Under the pieces are notes generated by a model. It worked only from the letters and a program-made list of their open reading frames with translations. It made no database searches and was not told the DNA's origin. Below, in pieces: positions 1 to 9,074 of a stretch of DNA of 64,000 nucleotides (positions are counted from its first letter, which is position 1; each line of letters starts with the position of its first letter). Both the position numbers and the translations under genes were made by a program. The stretch spans positions 8,054 to 72,053 of the forward strand of contig JBMNGH010000010.1 in NCBI GenBank assembly GCA_050949725.1, in the 5' to 3' direction. The DNA comes from JBMNGH01 sp050949725. Lineage in GTDB: Bacteria; Bacillota; Thermosediminibacteria; Thermosediminibacterales; Tepidanaerobacteraceae.

Positions 1-1
1 C

Positions 2-88
2 TTCGTAGCAAAACAGTGGGTGGAACATGAAAGCGGAATTATAAAAATAATAAAATCGAATAAAAAGGATTGTGCGATGGGTTATTAA
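2..88 (+). CDS. 3' end of an unidentified CDS (partial)
   Basis: An open frame enters from the left edge and ends at a TAA after 28 codons. The visible tail is hydrophilic and Lys/Ile-rich, ending in Cys-Ala-Met-Gly-Tyr. A rho-independent terminator follows within about 10 bases, which supports this being a genuine gene end. Too little is present to name a product. Confidence 0.5.
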   Translation, partial: FVAKQWVEHESGIIKIIKSNKKDCAMGY

Positions 89-99
89 GAAATACGGCC

Positions 100-128
100 G
101 GGGAGCAGTATCTTACAGCTCCCCTTTT
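100..128 (+). terminator. Rho-independent terminator
   Basis: GGGGAGC and GCTCCCC form a perfect 7-bp stem with an 11-nt loop, followed by TTTT. It closes the gene ending at base 88. Confidence 0.75.
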
Positions 129-140
129 ATTGTTGAACAA

Positions 141-193
141 CAGGTATCCCGAGCCCTGACAGCAATCTTTTTTCGTTTGTTGGGTGGTTTTTT
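141..193 (+). repeat. Hairpin/terminator repeat, copy 1 (divergent)
   Basis: A degenerate member of the ~55-bp repeat family: CAGGTATCCCGAGCCCTGAC, then a CAATC/GATTG-type centre replaced by a T-run, then TTGTTGGGTGG and a T-stretch. It lies just downstream of a terminated gene, like the other copies. The rest of 194-462 shows no gene. It holds an AT-rich stretch with a TATAAT at 226-231 and the left flank of the insertion sequence remnant. Confidence 0.6.
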
Positions 194-462
194 GAAATAT
201 TTATTTATTGCCTTGTTTTTTTGAGTATAATACAATGTACCAAAAAGGAGTAAATCCCATTAAAGATTTCAGGAAAGCGTAGTTTTCCCATAGTGTTCTG
301 AAGTATACAAAAAAAAACGGCATTAGTGAATATAAACTTAGAGTAAAATTATCGTAGGCAATTCCAAAAAAATAATGGAAGAGCCAAAAAAAACTCTTCC
401 ATAATCACGTCTTTCCTGTATGTTTGTAGTAGACAAGACCAACAAACAAGGAGGGACGTGAT

Positions 463-1921
463 ATGAATATTTTACCCTTAAAAGACCTAACCTTCAAGGA
501 CATAGAGCGAGATTTTTTCAAACTGGGTTGTGAAATTGCTAGAAATCTTATGCAGCAGTTCTTGAACAGGCTGATGAAGAGCTATCAAAAAAAAGAAGAC
601 AAAACCCAATTAAGACATAAAGGCAAGAAACAACCACCATTAAAACCCTTATGGGAGAAGTGGTATTCAGAAGAAACATCTACAAAAAGTTGCTGAAGAC
701 GGCCAGGTTCAGCACATTTACCTACTTGACGAAGCCCTTGGCTTTGAAAGTATCGGCACCATATCCCCTAATCTGGTAGAAAAGATAATAGAGCTCAGCT
801 GCCATAAATCCTACCGTCAAGTAGCCCAAACAATCAAAGAACTAACAAACCAAACCATAAGCCACCAGGCAGTATGGGATATCATCCAAGCCGTAGGCCA
901 AAGGCAAAGGGATGCAGAAGCTCAACTCATCAAAGCCTATAGAAACAATGAACTGTGTGGTGACCGAGAAGTATCATTACTTTTCGAGGAATCAGACGGC
1001 CTCTGGATACCCATGCAAGGCAAAAGTAGGCCCAAAAGAGGCAAAGGCCGTAAGGAACTAAAAATAGGTCTATCCTATGAAGGCTGGAAGCCCCGATACC
1101 CATCCTCCAAAGAATATATGACAGTAGGGAAAACAGTCTTTGCCGGTTTTCACCAAGCAGAAGACTTCCAAGACCTAAGAGAAGCCACCATAGCCTCAAG
1201 ATACAACACTGATAAGATTAAACACAGGATACTAAACGGTGATGGAGCAATCTGGATTAGATACGCCCATGAGCCGGAAACAGGCATATTTCAATTAGAT
1301 CCATACCATCTATCAAAAAACATAGTCAAAAACGTAAAAGATAAAAGAGCAAGATACTATATCAAAAGATGTCTAAAAGCCGGAGAGTTAAGCAAAGCAT
1401 ACACCAAAATAGAAAAATTGAAATATAAATGTAACGGTCTTGCCGATAGAATAAAGGAACTTAACGACCTGGAAAGCTACATAAAAAACAACCAAGACGG
1501 CATAATCAGCTACAAAGACAGAATAGAAATGGAAATCTCCAACCCACCGGAAGGATTGGAATACCGAAATCTTGGACCATGGAAAAGAACGTAGACATAT
1601 TTTGCCAAACGCATGAAGGAGGCAAGAGTTGGAGCGAGGAAGGAGCCACTAACCTAGCAAAAATCATTGCTCTTAAAATGGGAGAAAACTTTAAGGATAA
1701 AATTGCGCCCTTATATCAGGACAAGTATCGGATAGATTAACAGAACGCTTTGAAGAAAGCATCAAAAACACCCGAAAGAACATAGACAAGACCATAAAAA
1801 AGGAGATTTACCCATTACAACGTGGAAAAATACCTTTTTCGATTGCAAGATGACCAATGGAAGGCGAGTTATCCGCAATTTATTTAACATGCAGGATTTT
1901 TGTGAACTAACCTACCGTTAA
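463..1921 (+). pseudogene. ISLre2-family (UPF0236) transposase, multiply frameshifted
   Basis: Conceptual translation across frames gives a UPF0236/ISLre2-like transposase. The N-terminal part is at 463-640. A conserved core follows with LLDEALGFESIGTISPNLVE, SYRQVAQTIKEL and HQAVWDIIQ, then the 1013-1594 segment with WIRYAHEP and FQLDPYHLSKNIVKNV, then a C-terminal tail that includes TNGRRVIRNLF. At least four frame changes are needed (near 640, 690, 1580 and 1735), several of which look like one-base losses in short homopolymers such as AAAA before CCC at about 645. The start is ATG 463 behind an AAGGAGGGACGTG ribosome binding site. Complete members run to roughly 450-500 codons, which fits this span. 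Terminal inverted repeats were not resolved. As given it is inactive. Confidence 0.8.
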
Positions 1922-2296
1922 AACAGCCCTAGTAGGTAGGCTTACTTGATGTTGCCCAAAAATAACCTAATACATGAAAGGAAGTAACTGACATAAATGA
2001 GACCGTAAATGTCTGCCCTTGGCCAGTCGAAACGACATGCAATGCTCAATATCAAGGCTGGCTATAAAGCCAATCTTGGGGTTTGTCTTGACATGGAGAA
2101 GGTATTATTGGCCATTTTTGGCGCCAGCCAAACTAGACCCAGCGGCTAAGGAAATGGCAACTTCTTGAATAAGATAGATTCAGGAAAGACAAAAAAATTG
2201 CCTACTTATACTTGACTCAAACAGATTAACTTGTTTTGTTGACGTATGTTCAATACAGTAGTAAAATACCCTTAGATTGATTACGAGGTGTTTACT
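1922..2296. other. Gene-free stretch, probably flank of the IS remnant
   Basis: No open frame with a ribosome binding site is visible. Near 1911-1935 a CCTACC/GGTAGG inverted pair could belong to the right end of the insertion sequence. The 2040-2180 stretch contains short GGCCATTTTTGGCGCC-like self-complementary sequence but nothing nameable. Confidence 0.4.
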
Positions 2297-2708
2297 GTGG
2301 CAAGACCACCAAAATGGCGTCATGTTGAGTATATCCCCGATATAACGTATTTCAAACCTGCAGGCGTGCCCTTGAGAGAACTTGAGGAGATCGTCCTGAC
2401 CGTAGAGGAATTGGAAGCCCTCAGATTAAAAGATCTAGAGGGCTTAGAGCAGGAACCGTGTGCCGAGAAAATGATATTTCCAGACCCACTTTTATTCGAA
2501 TAGTAAATTCAGCCCGTAGAAGATTGCGGAAGCTTTGGTCAAAGGCAAGGCTATACGAATTGAAGGTGGGACATATAAATTCGTCAGGCCTATAAAATGT
2601 AGTGATTGCGGTTATGAATGGAGACAGCTGCAAAACAATCCCGACGAGGAGTGCCCTGAGTGTCATGGCAAGAGGCGAAGGGGATGTCGCCATGGGCATA
2701 ACCGATAA
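2297..2708 (+). pseudogene. DUF134 (UPF0251) family protein, frameshifted
   Basis: The first part reads ARPPKWRHVEYIPDITYFKP and continues into a helix-turn-helix-like region (LTVEELEALRLKDLEGLEQE), which is diagnostic for DUF134. After two one-base losses (near 2470 and 2525, both repairable by adding an A) the frame continues as a C-terminal domain with the zinc-ribbon-like pattern CSDCGYEW...CPECHGK and a CRHGHN tail, ending at 2708. GTG 2297, with GAGGTG six bases upstream, is preferred to the GTG at 2288 because family members begin with an ARPPKW-like motif. DUF134 proteins are putative DNA-binding regulators usually encoded beside Mrp ATPases and NifX/NifB-like Fe-S proteins, exactly as here. 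Disrupted as given, but the errors are of the kind sequencing makes. Confidence 0.8.
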
Positions 2709-2760
2709 AATAGTGTAAACTGCAATATTATTTTTGTCATCAAGAAAGGGTGTATTAAAG

Positions 2761-3570
2761 ATGAATAACAACAAAACCAATCAGCAAAGCTCACAAAAGT
2801 CTGAAGAAGAAAAATCTCAGCAGTCTTCGGCGGGCGAATTGAACAAAATAAAAAAGTAATCGCTGTCATGAGTGGAAAAGGCGGTGTAGGCAAATCTACT
2901 GTTACAGGGCTTTTGGCTGTTGCACTAAAAAAACAGGGTATAATGTAGGGATTATGGATGCCGACATAACCGGGCCCAGCATTCCACGAATGTTTGGCAT
3001 ATCCCAGAAGCCGGAAAGCATGGAATTTGGGATAATACCCCCGGAAAGTTCCACAGGAATCCGCATTATGTCATTAAATCTTTTACTTGAAAATGAAGAC
3101 GACCCTGTAATTTGGCGAGGTCCATTGATTGCCAATACCATAAAGCAGTTCTGGAACGATGTTATTTGGGCGATTTGGACTGCCTTTTAGTCGATTTGCC
3201 TCCTGGAACAAGTGATGCACCTCGAACGGTAATGCAGTCATTACCACTGAACGGGTTGATAATTGTCTCATCTCCGCAGGAACTAGTTGGAATGGTTGTA
3301 AAGAAAGCGGTGAAAATGGCCAACATGATGAAAATCCCGGTGATCGGACTTGTGGAAAACTACAGTTATGCATTATGCCCTAAATGTGGAGAAAAAATTG
3401 CCGTATTTGGAAAGAGCCGCGGTGAGATTGGAGCTAAAGAAGCTGAGGTGCCTTATTTAGGTTCACTGCCTATAGACGATAAGTTAGCAGAGGCCTGTGA
3501 CCAAGGCCAGATAGAAAAATATGAGAGCAGTGAAATCAATAATATGACCAATTGGATTAAATTAGACTAA
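2761..3570 (+). pseudogene. mrp: Mrp/NBP35-family Fe-S carrier ATPase, frameshifted
   Basis: Three frames join to give a full-length P-loop ATPase of the Mrp/ApbC family, which carries and transfers Fe-S clusters. Visible motifs are the deviant Walker A KGGVGKST (about 2877), MDADITGPSIP, the PPGTSDAPRTVMQSLPL stretch, and a C-terminal CPKCGEK Cys pair typical of cluster-binding Mrp. A Lys/Gln/Ser-rich N-terminal 25 residues precede the ATPase. Frame breaks lie in homopolymers: AAAAAA near 2852, AAAAAAA near 2932 and GGG near 3170. They therefore look like base losses rather than slow decay. It is directly downstream of DUF134 and upstream of the NifX-like gene. Confidence 0.85.
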
Positions 3571-3607
3571 ATTAAATGGAGAATGATAATTAAGAGGAGG
3601 AATTTTG

Positions 3608-3939
3608 GTGAAAGTTGTAATTCCTACTGATGATAACATGGTTTCTGCCCATTTTGGGCATTGTGCTCAATTCACGATATATGATATTGATGAGGTACAA
3701 AAGAAGGTAAATTCCAAAAAGGTTATCGATAATCCCGGTCATGAGCCCGGTTTTCTGCCGCGCTATCTAGCAGACTTTGGAATCAATTGCATCATTGCCG
3801 GAGGCATGGGTTCCAGGCAAAACAGCTTTTTGACCAGAATAATATACAGACAATAACAGGAGCTACGGGGAAACAGATAAGTAATACAGTATTATTGGAA
3901 GGAAGTCTTGAGAATAAAGGTAGTTTTTGTGATCACTAG
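3608..3939 (+). pseudogene. NifX/NifB-like dinitrogenase Fe-Mo cofactor family protein, frameshifted
   Basis: A small NifX-type domain protein: VKVVIPTDDNMVSAHFGHCA and the IIAGGMGSR motif in the first frame, then (after a one-base loss in CAAAACAG near 3821) KQLFDQNNIQTITGATGKQI to the stop at 3939, about 110 residues. The family binds Fe-S or Fe-Mo precursors. Outside nitrogen fixers it accompanies Mrp and DUF134 in Clostridia, which is the arrangement here. The start is GTG 3608 with AGGAGG seven bases upstream; TTG 3605 is also in frame. Confidence 0.8.
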
Positions 3940-3997
3940 TAATGGATTTTTAATTAAGGAAAGCTTGTGATCATTATTTATAAAAAGGAGATTCATT

Positions 3998-4512
3998 ATG
4001 GTTTATAATGTGCTCAAACCTTTTAACTTAAGGTGGATTACACGGACGGCGATACTTCTTGCGATTACATTAGCCTTTCAAATGTTGGGCTTCCCACAGG
4101 TCGTAACTGGCCCTGCTGTAAACGGAATGTTGCTTATATCCGGAACATATGTTGGTGGCATCGGTGCCGTGATTATCGGCTTATTGACACCGTTTATAGC
4201 CTTTATGAGAGGGATTCTTGCACCTCCTTTAGCCCCCATGATACCTTTATCATGCTTGGCAATATCGTATTTGTAATAGCATACATTGTCTTTAGAAGTA
4301 AATTGGGCAAAGGTTATGCAGGCTCTATTATCGGCCTCGTGGTTGGGGCAGTGGTCAAATTCTTGATATTGTCATCTGCCGTTCGACTAATCGTGAGTGT
4401 CCCGCCTCCTGTTGCACAAGCAATGCAGGTGCCGCAGCTTTATACGGCCATCTTGGGCGGTATTATTGCTATTATTGTGGAAAAAGCCCTTGATTCTGTT
4501 ATTATTGAATAA
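3998..4512 (+). pseudogene. ECF-type S-component-like membrane protein, frameshifted
   Basis: A very hydrophobic protein of about 170 residues with five or six membrane segments, including LRWITRTAILLAITLAFQML, a GPAVNGMLLISGTYVGGIGA turn, and a C-terminal LYTAILGGIIAIIVEKAL segment. The pattern of an LAITLAFQ first helix and a GPxVN loop matches substrate-binding S components of energy-coupling-factor transporters. The substrate cannot be read. One base is missing near 4248 (TTT in CCTTTATC), and restoring it joins both halves. No EcfA or EcfT gene is present, so it would share a module encoded elsewhere. ATG 3998 follows AAAAGGAG. Confidence 0.6.
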
Positions 4513-4526
4513 CAATAAATAATGTG

Positions 4527-4568
4527 AAAGACACTAGGCTTTTTAAAAGCTACAGGGTGTCTTTTTTT
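4527..4568 (+). terminator. Rho-independent terminator
   Basis: AAAGACAC pairs with GTGTCTTT around a loop that contains a smaller hairpin, followed by a run of seven T. It closes the ECF-S-like gene. Confidence 0.75.
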
Positions 4569-4702
4569 GTTAGATAAAAAAACCCCAAACAGTATTAGCT
4601 TGCTTTTTGCCAAATATAGCCATATAATAAAAATTAGTTTTTTGTCAAAATAAAGCTGTTATTATCAGCAAGCCGTCTATTTACAGAAAGGAATAATGCC
4701 TT

Positions 4703-5728
4703 ATGAAAAAAATCAAGGTCCTGGTTGTCGATGATAGTCTTTTTTATAGAGCGATTATATCAAAAGGTATTTCTTCTGATCCTCAGATCAAAGTAATTGC
4801 TACCGCCAGTGACCCCTTTGATGCAAGGGATAAAATTCTGCGGTACAATCCGGATGTCATCACATGTGATGTTGAAATGCCTAAAATGGACGGGATCAAG
4901 TTTGTTCAGCGGTTGATACCACAATACCCTGTGCCTGTTATTATGGTGACAACTATAAGTGAATCGGTTTTTGATGCAATAAGAGCCGGTGCAGTTGATT
5001 TCGTGACAAAACCGGATGTTACATCCCAGATTACCTTAGACTCTTTTATTGATGAATTGATTATAAAAGTAAAAACCGCTTCTCAAGCTAAAGTATCACA
5101 GTGGAGTCCCGGACGTATTTCCAGCAACATTGATTATGTAATAGATAAAAAAAACTATAGCATTATTGCTATTGGTGCCTCCACAGGCGGCACTGAAGCT
5201 ATATACAGTATTCTCAGAGCGCTTCCAAATACTACCCCCGGTATTGTAATAGTACAACACCTTCCTGCTGTCTTTTCTAAAATGTTTGCTGAAAGGTTAA
5301 ACAGGACAACCTCATTAAAAGTAAAAGAGGCACAGACGGGTGATTACGTCCAACAAGGCCATGTATTTTTAGCCCCTGGTGACAAGCATATGAAGGTCAA
5401 AAAAATAGGTGATAAGTACAAAATTAACTGTTTTGAAGGCGAAAAGGTTAACGGTCACCGTCCTTCAGTAGATGTGCTTTTCGAATCCATTGCACAAGAG
5501 GCCGGAAATAGAGCAATAGGTATAATTCTAACCGGTATGGGATATGATGGGGCAAAGGGATTGCTTTCAATGAAAAACAATGGTGCAAGGACAATAGGGC
5601 AGGATGAAAAATCGAGTGTTGTATATGGTATGCCAAAAGTGGCTTTCAATATTGGTGCGGTTGAAGCACAAGTATCCCTAAAAGACATTCCCCATAAAAT
5701 TTATACAATTTTGACAGGGGCTTATTAA
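4703..5728 (+). CDS. cheB: Chemotaxis-type protein-glutamate methylesterase CheB
   Basis: CheB removes methyl groups from chemoreceptor glutamates (and deamidates glutamines) when its receiver domain is phosphorylated. Residues 1-120 form a CheY-like receiver with the acidic pair D10/D11, phospho-acceptor D56 in CDVEMP, and K103. Residues 152-341 are the methylesterase domain with catalytic Ser160 in GASTGG, His186 in VQHLP, and the Asp in GMGYDGAKG. The 341-residue length is normal. The gene stands alone: no CheR, CheA, CheW or receptor is nearby, so it may serve a distant chemotaxis operon or a non-motility pathway. AAAGGAA precedes the ATG. Confidence 0.95.
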   Translation: MKKIKVLVVDDSLFYRAIISKGISSDPQIKVIATASDPFDARDKILRYNPDVITCDVEMPKMDGIKFVQRLIPQYPVPVIMVTTISESVFDAIRAGAVDFVTKPDVTSQITLDSFIDELIIKVKTASQAKVSQWSPGRISSNIDYVIDKKNYSIIAIGASTGGTEAIYSILRALPNTTPGIVIVQHLPAVFSKMFAERLNRTTSLKVKEAQTGDYVQQGHVFLAPGDKHMKVKKIGDKYKINCFEGEKVNGHRPSVDVLFESIAQEAGNRAIGIILTGMGYDGAKGLLSMKNNGARTIGQDEKSSVVYGMPKVAFNIGAVEAQVSLKDIPHKIYTILTGAY

Positions 5729-5857
5729 TAGAAATTTTTCCCAATGGCTTTTGACATCATACTGAATGTTTGATAAATTATATAATATAAAAGTGAGACT
5801 TAGACAGGTTTTTTTTGCATAACTGTAGATGTAAAAAGTTTCAAGGGGGAAAAATTT

Positions 5858-7339
5858 TTGAGCGGTATAGTATCTATAATTTCGACGAGAGGCAGATTGA
5901 GACACAAAACCGGTACAACGCGCTTAAAAGATATGCTAGGTGCTTTAAAACACCGCGGAAGAGCAGGAACCAAGGTTTTTAAAGTAGAAAAGGCGGTTTT
6001 AGGGAAGACAGATTCTATCCAGACTATTCAGACAGATCACGATTTATCAAAAGTGAATGGAGGTAGTGAAGGCCCTGTAATAGTTGCGGATGGAAGCATT
6101 CCAACGGGTGGAGATGACATCTCCTGCGAAAAAGCAATCGCAAAAAAATATGAAAATGAAGGGCATGATTTTGTTAACAATCTGGACGGTTCATTTGCTT
6201 TTGTGCTTGCAGATGGTGACAATATAATAGCGGCACGTGATCCGTTTGGGGTAAAACCGCTGTACTACACTCAGAGGGAAGATGAGATAGTATTCGCATC
6301 AGAAATAAAAGCACTTATGGACTTTGAGGGTAAAATTGAACACTTTCCACCTGGATGCTACTACAGTTCAAAAGACGATTTCACCAAGTACTATGAAATA
6401 CCAAACCCGGCCTCCGAACAACATACATCTCAAAACGAGGCAATTGAAACAGTCAAGGATACAATTATTGAGGCTGTAGAAAAAAATTGTAAACATGAGC
6501 ACAACGTAGGAGTTTTTTTGAGTGGTGGAGTAGACTCCAGTATTATTGCTGCTGCTTGTTATGAGGTTCTTGATAATGTCAAAACATATGCGGTTGGGAG
6601 TCTGGAAAGCAGTGATCTACCCAGAGCTAATCAGGTTGCTGAGTTTTTTGGTCTGGAACACCATGAATATATATACACAAAAGACGATATCGTGGATGTC
6701 CTGCGTGAGGTTATTTATCACCTTGAATCATTTGATATGTATCTCGTGAGGAGCGCAGTTGTGAATTACTTGCTCGCGAGGATGGCACGGAATAATGGAG
6801 AAGAATTGATTTTTTGCGGTGAAGGAGCCGATGAAATCTTTGGCGGTTACCATTATCTGAAAAAGATAAACCGGTCTAAAGTTAGGGATGAGCTTGTTAA
6901 ACTTCTGAATAAAGGCCATGCAAACGGCTTTCAAAGAGTTGACAGAATGACTTCTGCCTTTTCTTTGGAGGGCCGGCTTCCCTTTGTAGATCGGGGTGTT
7001 GTAGAATACGGGCTCAGCTTACCTATTGAATGGAAAATTAATTCAGATGGAAGTGGTAACCTTATAGAAAAGTGGATACTCAGAAAAGCTTTTGAAAAAT
7101 ATCTTCCCGAGGAAATAGTCTGGAGAAAGAAGCAGAAATTCTTCCAAGGCGCAGGCTCAGACGATTTACTGGCATCGTACGCAGACGAAAAGATTACGGA
7201 TGAAGAATTTGAACGGAAGAGATTTATAGATGGTTTTAACCTGAGATCAAAAGAAGAGTACCTTTACTTCAAAATTTTCAAGCAGTACTTCCCAAATGAT
7301 TCAGTAATAGATACAATAGAGCGGACTACAACAGTCTAG
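5858..7339 (+). CDS. asnB: Asparagine synthetase-like protein with Ser in place of the Cys nucleophile
   Basis: A two-domain class II amidotransferase-like protein of 493 residues. The N-terminal half keeps the glutaminase fold: KHRGRAG, a NLDGSFAFVLADG stretch, and ARDPFGVKPLYY. The C-terminal half is the synthetase, with the ATP pyrophosphatase loop LSGGVDSSIIAAA (around residue 220) and FCGEGADEIFGGYHYL. The mature N terminus should begin with Cys (MCGI). Here the start reads Met-Ser-Gly-Ile (TTG AGC GGT ATA), so glutamine hydrolysis by the usual mechanism is not expected and the enzyme may use free ammonia or another amine donor. TTG 5858 has AAGGGGG eight bases upstream, and no other start restores a Cys. 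Confidence 0.85.
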   Translation: MSGIVSIISTRGRLRHKTGTTRLKDMLGALKHRGRAGTKVFKVEKAVLGKTDSIQTIQTDHDLSKVNGGSEGPVIVADGSIPTGGDDISCEKAIAKKYENEGHDFVNNLDGSFAFVLADGDNIIAARDPFGVKPLYYTQREDEIVFASEIKALMDFEGKIEHFPPGCYYSSKDDFTKYYEIPNPASEQHTSQNEAIETVKDTIIEAVEKNCKHEHNVGVFLSGGVDSSIIAAACYEVLDNVKTYAVGSLESSDLPRANQVAEFFGLEHHEYIYTKDDIVDVLREVIYHLESFDMYLVRSAVVNYLLARMARNNGEELIFCGEGADEIFGGYHYLKKINRSKVRDELVKLLNKGHANGFQRVDRMTSAFSLEGRLPFVDRGVVEYGLSLPIEWKINSDGSGNLIEKWILRKAFEKYLPEEIVWRKKQKFFQGAGSDDLLASYADEKITDEEFERKRFIDGFNLRSKEEYLYFKIFKQYFPNDSVIDTIERTTTV

Positions 7340-7344
7340 GCTAG

Positions 7345-7460
7345 TGACAGGGGGACTGACAGGGGGACGGAGTTGCTGTCACCCGTGTCACCCGATGCTG
7401 TCACCCGTGTCACCCGTTGCTGTCACCCGTGTCACCCGTGTTACCATGTCAGACGGGCAC
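7345..7460 (+). repeat. REP-like element with three 22-bp tandem units
   Basis: Just after the asparagine synthetase-like gene, an AGGGGGACGGAGTTGCTGTC core (7361-7380) runs into three near-identical 22-bp units, GCTGTCACCCGTGTCACCCG plus two bases, at 7375-7396, 7397-7418 and 7419-7440. Degenerate GTCACA-rich sequence with two further imperfect cores continues to about 7570. The core matches the repeats around the transposase gene at 20.7 kb. Confidence 0.8.
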
Positions 7461-7661
7461 CGGCCGTAGAGTGATAAGGGGTCGGAATTGTTGTCACACA
7501 TGTATATCACAATTCATGTGACGAGGGGATGGGGTTACAGTCACACATATTATTGTGACATATGTTATTGTCACATATGCACATAGAGACTGACCATAGA
7601 TGACTAGAAACCGCATGTCCGTCTGTGGAATACTAACAGAGCGGCGATTTTTGTGAAACAA

Positions 7662-7716
7662 CAAGGTTTCCGGGCCCCGACAGCAATCTATGATTGCGTT
7701 GTCGGGTGGGGTTCTT
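7662..7716 (+). repeat. Hairpin/terminator repeat, copy 2
   Basis: A 55-bp element, CAAGGTTTCC then a CCCGACAGCAATC / GATTGCGTTGTCGGG stem-loop, then GTGGGGTTCTT. It differs from copy 3 at one position only (GGGCCCC versus GGGACCC). Confidence 0.85.
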
Positions 7717-7726
7717 TAGCAAAGCG

Positions 7727-7781
7727 CAAGGTTTCCGGGACCCGACAGCAATCTATGATTGCGTTGTCGGGTGGGGTTCTT
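7727..7781 (+). repeat. Hairpin/terminator repeat, copy 3
   Basis: A tandem second copy ten bases after copy 2 and nearly identical to it. The pair fills the gap between the convergent asparagine synthetase-like and Crp/Fnr genes, whose stop is seven bases away. Confidence 0.85.
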
Positions 7782-7787
7782 ACTTCT

Positions 7788-8459
7788 TTATAATAAAATG
7801 TCAGTGTCTTTAATAGTAATCGATTTTGAATCATAATCTATTAAACCGTCTTTTTTCATCTTGTTAAGCTCTCTCGATAGTGACGGTCTTTGGATGCCAA
7901 ATCTTTCTGCCAGTTCCTTTTTGGAAATGTCCAGCTTAATGACAGGGCTCTTTTGCAGGTAATATTCGTACGACAGATATTCTATAATCAACTGTCTTAT
8001 TGTTTTCATAGTAACAGATCTTAATTTTTGTGATAATACTATTGCCTTATTTGATACCAGATGTAAAAATTCAAGCAGGAATTCCTTATTTTTCTGACAT
8101 AAATCAAGGATCAGTTCCTTTCTTATGTGCATTATTAAACAATCAGTTTTGCTAATGACAGTCATAGGGTAACTATTGTCATATGCGAATATCAAGTTTG
8201 CGCCCAATACATCTCCTGCCTTAAAAGAGCATATAGTCAAGACATTGCCGTTCTCCTCAATTTTTTTAATATCTACTTTTCCTTTTAGTACCAAATCTAG
8301 ACTATAGCATAATTCATTTTGAAAATGGATTATGCTGTTTTTTTTATAATCAACTATTTTGTAGTTATCTTTTTTTAAAATGTCAAGAAGCTCTTGACGT
8401 TCAAAACAACTGAACGGACTGGTAATGTATATTACTCCAATATAATCTATAACATCCAC
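7788..8459 (-). CDS. Crp/Fnr-family transcription regulator
   Basis: A 223-residue protein with an N-terminal cyclic-nucleotide-binding-like beta barrel (about residues 20-130, with DLVLKGKVDIKKI and FKAGDVLGANLIF), a long dimerisation helix, and a C-terminal winged helix (KKELAERFGIQRPSLSRELNKM, residues about 177-198). Fnr-type Fe-S cysteines are not clustered; C18, C51, C77 and others are scattered, so a redox cluster is not supported. It is transcribed away from the permease pair, and a perfect GTAACC-TC-GGTTAC palindrome lies between them. It is therefore likely that it controls both itself and the permeases. The ligand is unknown. Confidence 0.9.
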   Translation of the reverse strand: MDVIDYIGVIYITSPFSCFERQELLDILKKDNYKIVDYKKNSIIHFQNELCYSLDLVLKGKVDIKKIEENGNVLTICSFKAGDVLGANLIFAYDNSYPMTVISKTDCLIMHIRKELILDLCQKNKEFLLEFLHLVSNKAIVLSQKLRSVTMKTIRQLIIEYLSYEYYLQKSPVIKLDISKKELAERFGIQRPSLSRELNKMKKDGLIDYDSKSITIKDTDILL

Positions 8460-8476
8460 GTAATCACCTCGAATCA

Positions 8477-8490
8477 GTAACCTCGGTTAC
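8477..8490. promoter_or_regulatory. Candidate Crp/Fnr operator
   Basis: GTAACCTCGGTTAC is a perfect 6+2+6 palindrome 18 bases before the regulator's start codon and about 100 bases before the permease start. Its size and symmetry fit a dimeric Crp/Fnr site. Confidence 0.6.
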
Positions 8491-8591
8491 AGTATTATCT
8501 TTTAATTAATATTATAATATTAATCACTGCTGTTTTAAACAACTATTACCTTTTTATTTCGTAAGAAAATTATTATTTGGGAGGGATTTCA

Positions 8592-9074
8592 ATGGATGCA
8601 ATTACCAGGTTGTTCTGGGTAATATGCGCTGTAGGGCTTGTAATATCACTGATAAAAGACAAAAAGAAATCGTTACGCTCTTTAAAGATAGTAAGGGGAA
8701 TGATGAAAACCATGGTCAGCGAAATGGTCGCAATCTTATTTTTAATAGGTCTGATTGTCACTTTTATTCCACCCGAGATGGTGGGGGCTTATCTCGGAAA
8801 GGTAAATATATTTCTTTCAACTGTCGTTGCAGCAGTAATAGGGAGTATTACGTTAATTCCGGCATTTGTGGCATTTCCCCTTGTCGGCTCTTTTGTAAAA
8901 ATAGGTATCAGCATTGTACCGGCAGTTGCCTTTTTGACTACACTTACGATGGTCGGTTTTGTAACATTTCCACTCGAGAAAAAGAGCTTCGGAACAAAAT
9001 TTACACTTACAAGGAATTTATTCAGCTTTCTGTTTGCGATTATCATTTCTATTACAATGGGGGTATTGATGTGA
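8592..9074 (+). CDS. Half-size permease (DUF318/COG0701-like), first subunit
   Basis: A 160-residue membrane protein with about four or five hydrophobic segments. The IPAFVAFPLVGSFVKIG motif and FLTTLTMVGFVTFPLEKK resemble half of a COG0701 permease, a family that includes ArsP organoarsenical exporters. ATG 8592, with GGGAGGG six bases upstream, is preferred over the in-frame TTG at 8577, which lies inside that ribosome binding site region. It overlaps the next gene by four bases, so the two are translationally coupled and may form a heterodimeric carrier. The substrate is not determinable. Confidence 0.7.
   Translation: MDAITRLFWVICAVGLVISLIKDKKKSLRSLKIVRGMMKTMVSEMVAILFLIGLIVTFIPPEMVGAYLGKVNIFLSTVVAAVIGSITLIPAFVAFPLVGSFVKIGISIVPAVAFLTTLTMVGFVTFPLEKKSFGTKFTLTRNLFSFLFAIIISITMGVLM

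Noticed and set aside
7375..7440. 22-bp tandem units as a CRISPR array
   Set aside because: Units are directly adjacent with no spacers and no cas genes, and match the REP-like family.
7662..7781. Double hairpin as a tandem riboswitch
   Set aside because: It lies between convergent gene ends and copies elsewhere follow genes, not precede them. The terminator or repeat explanation fits better.
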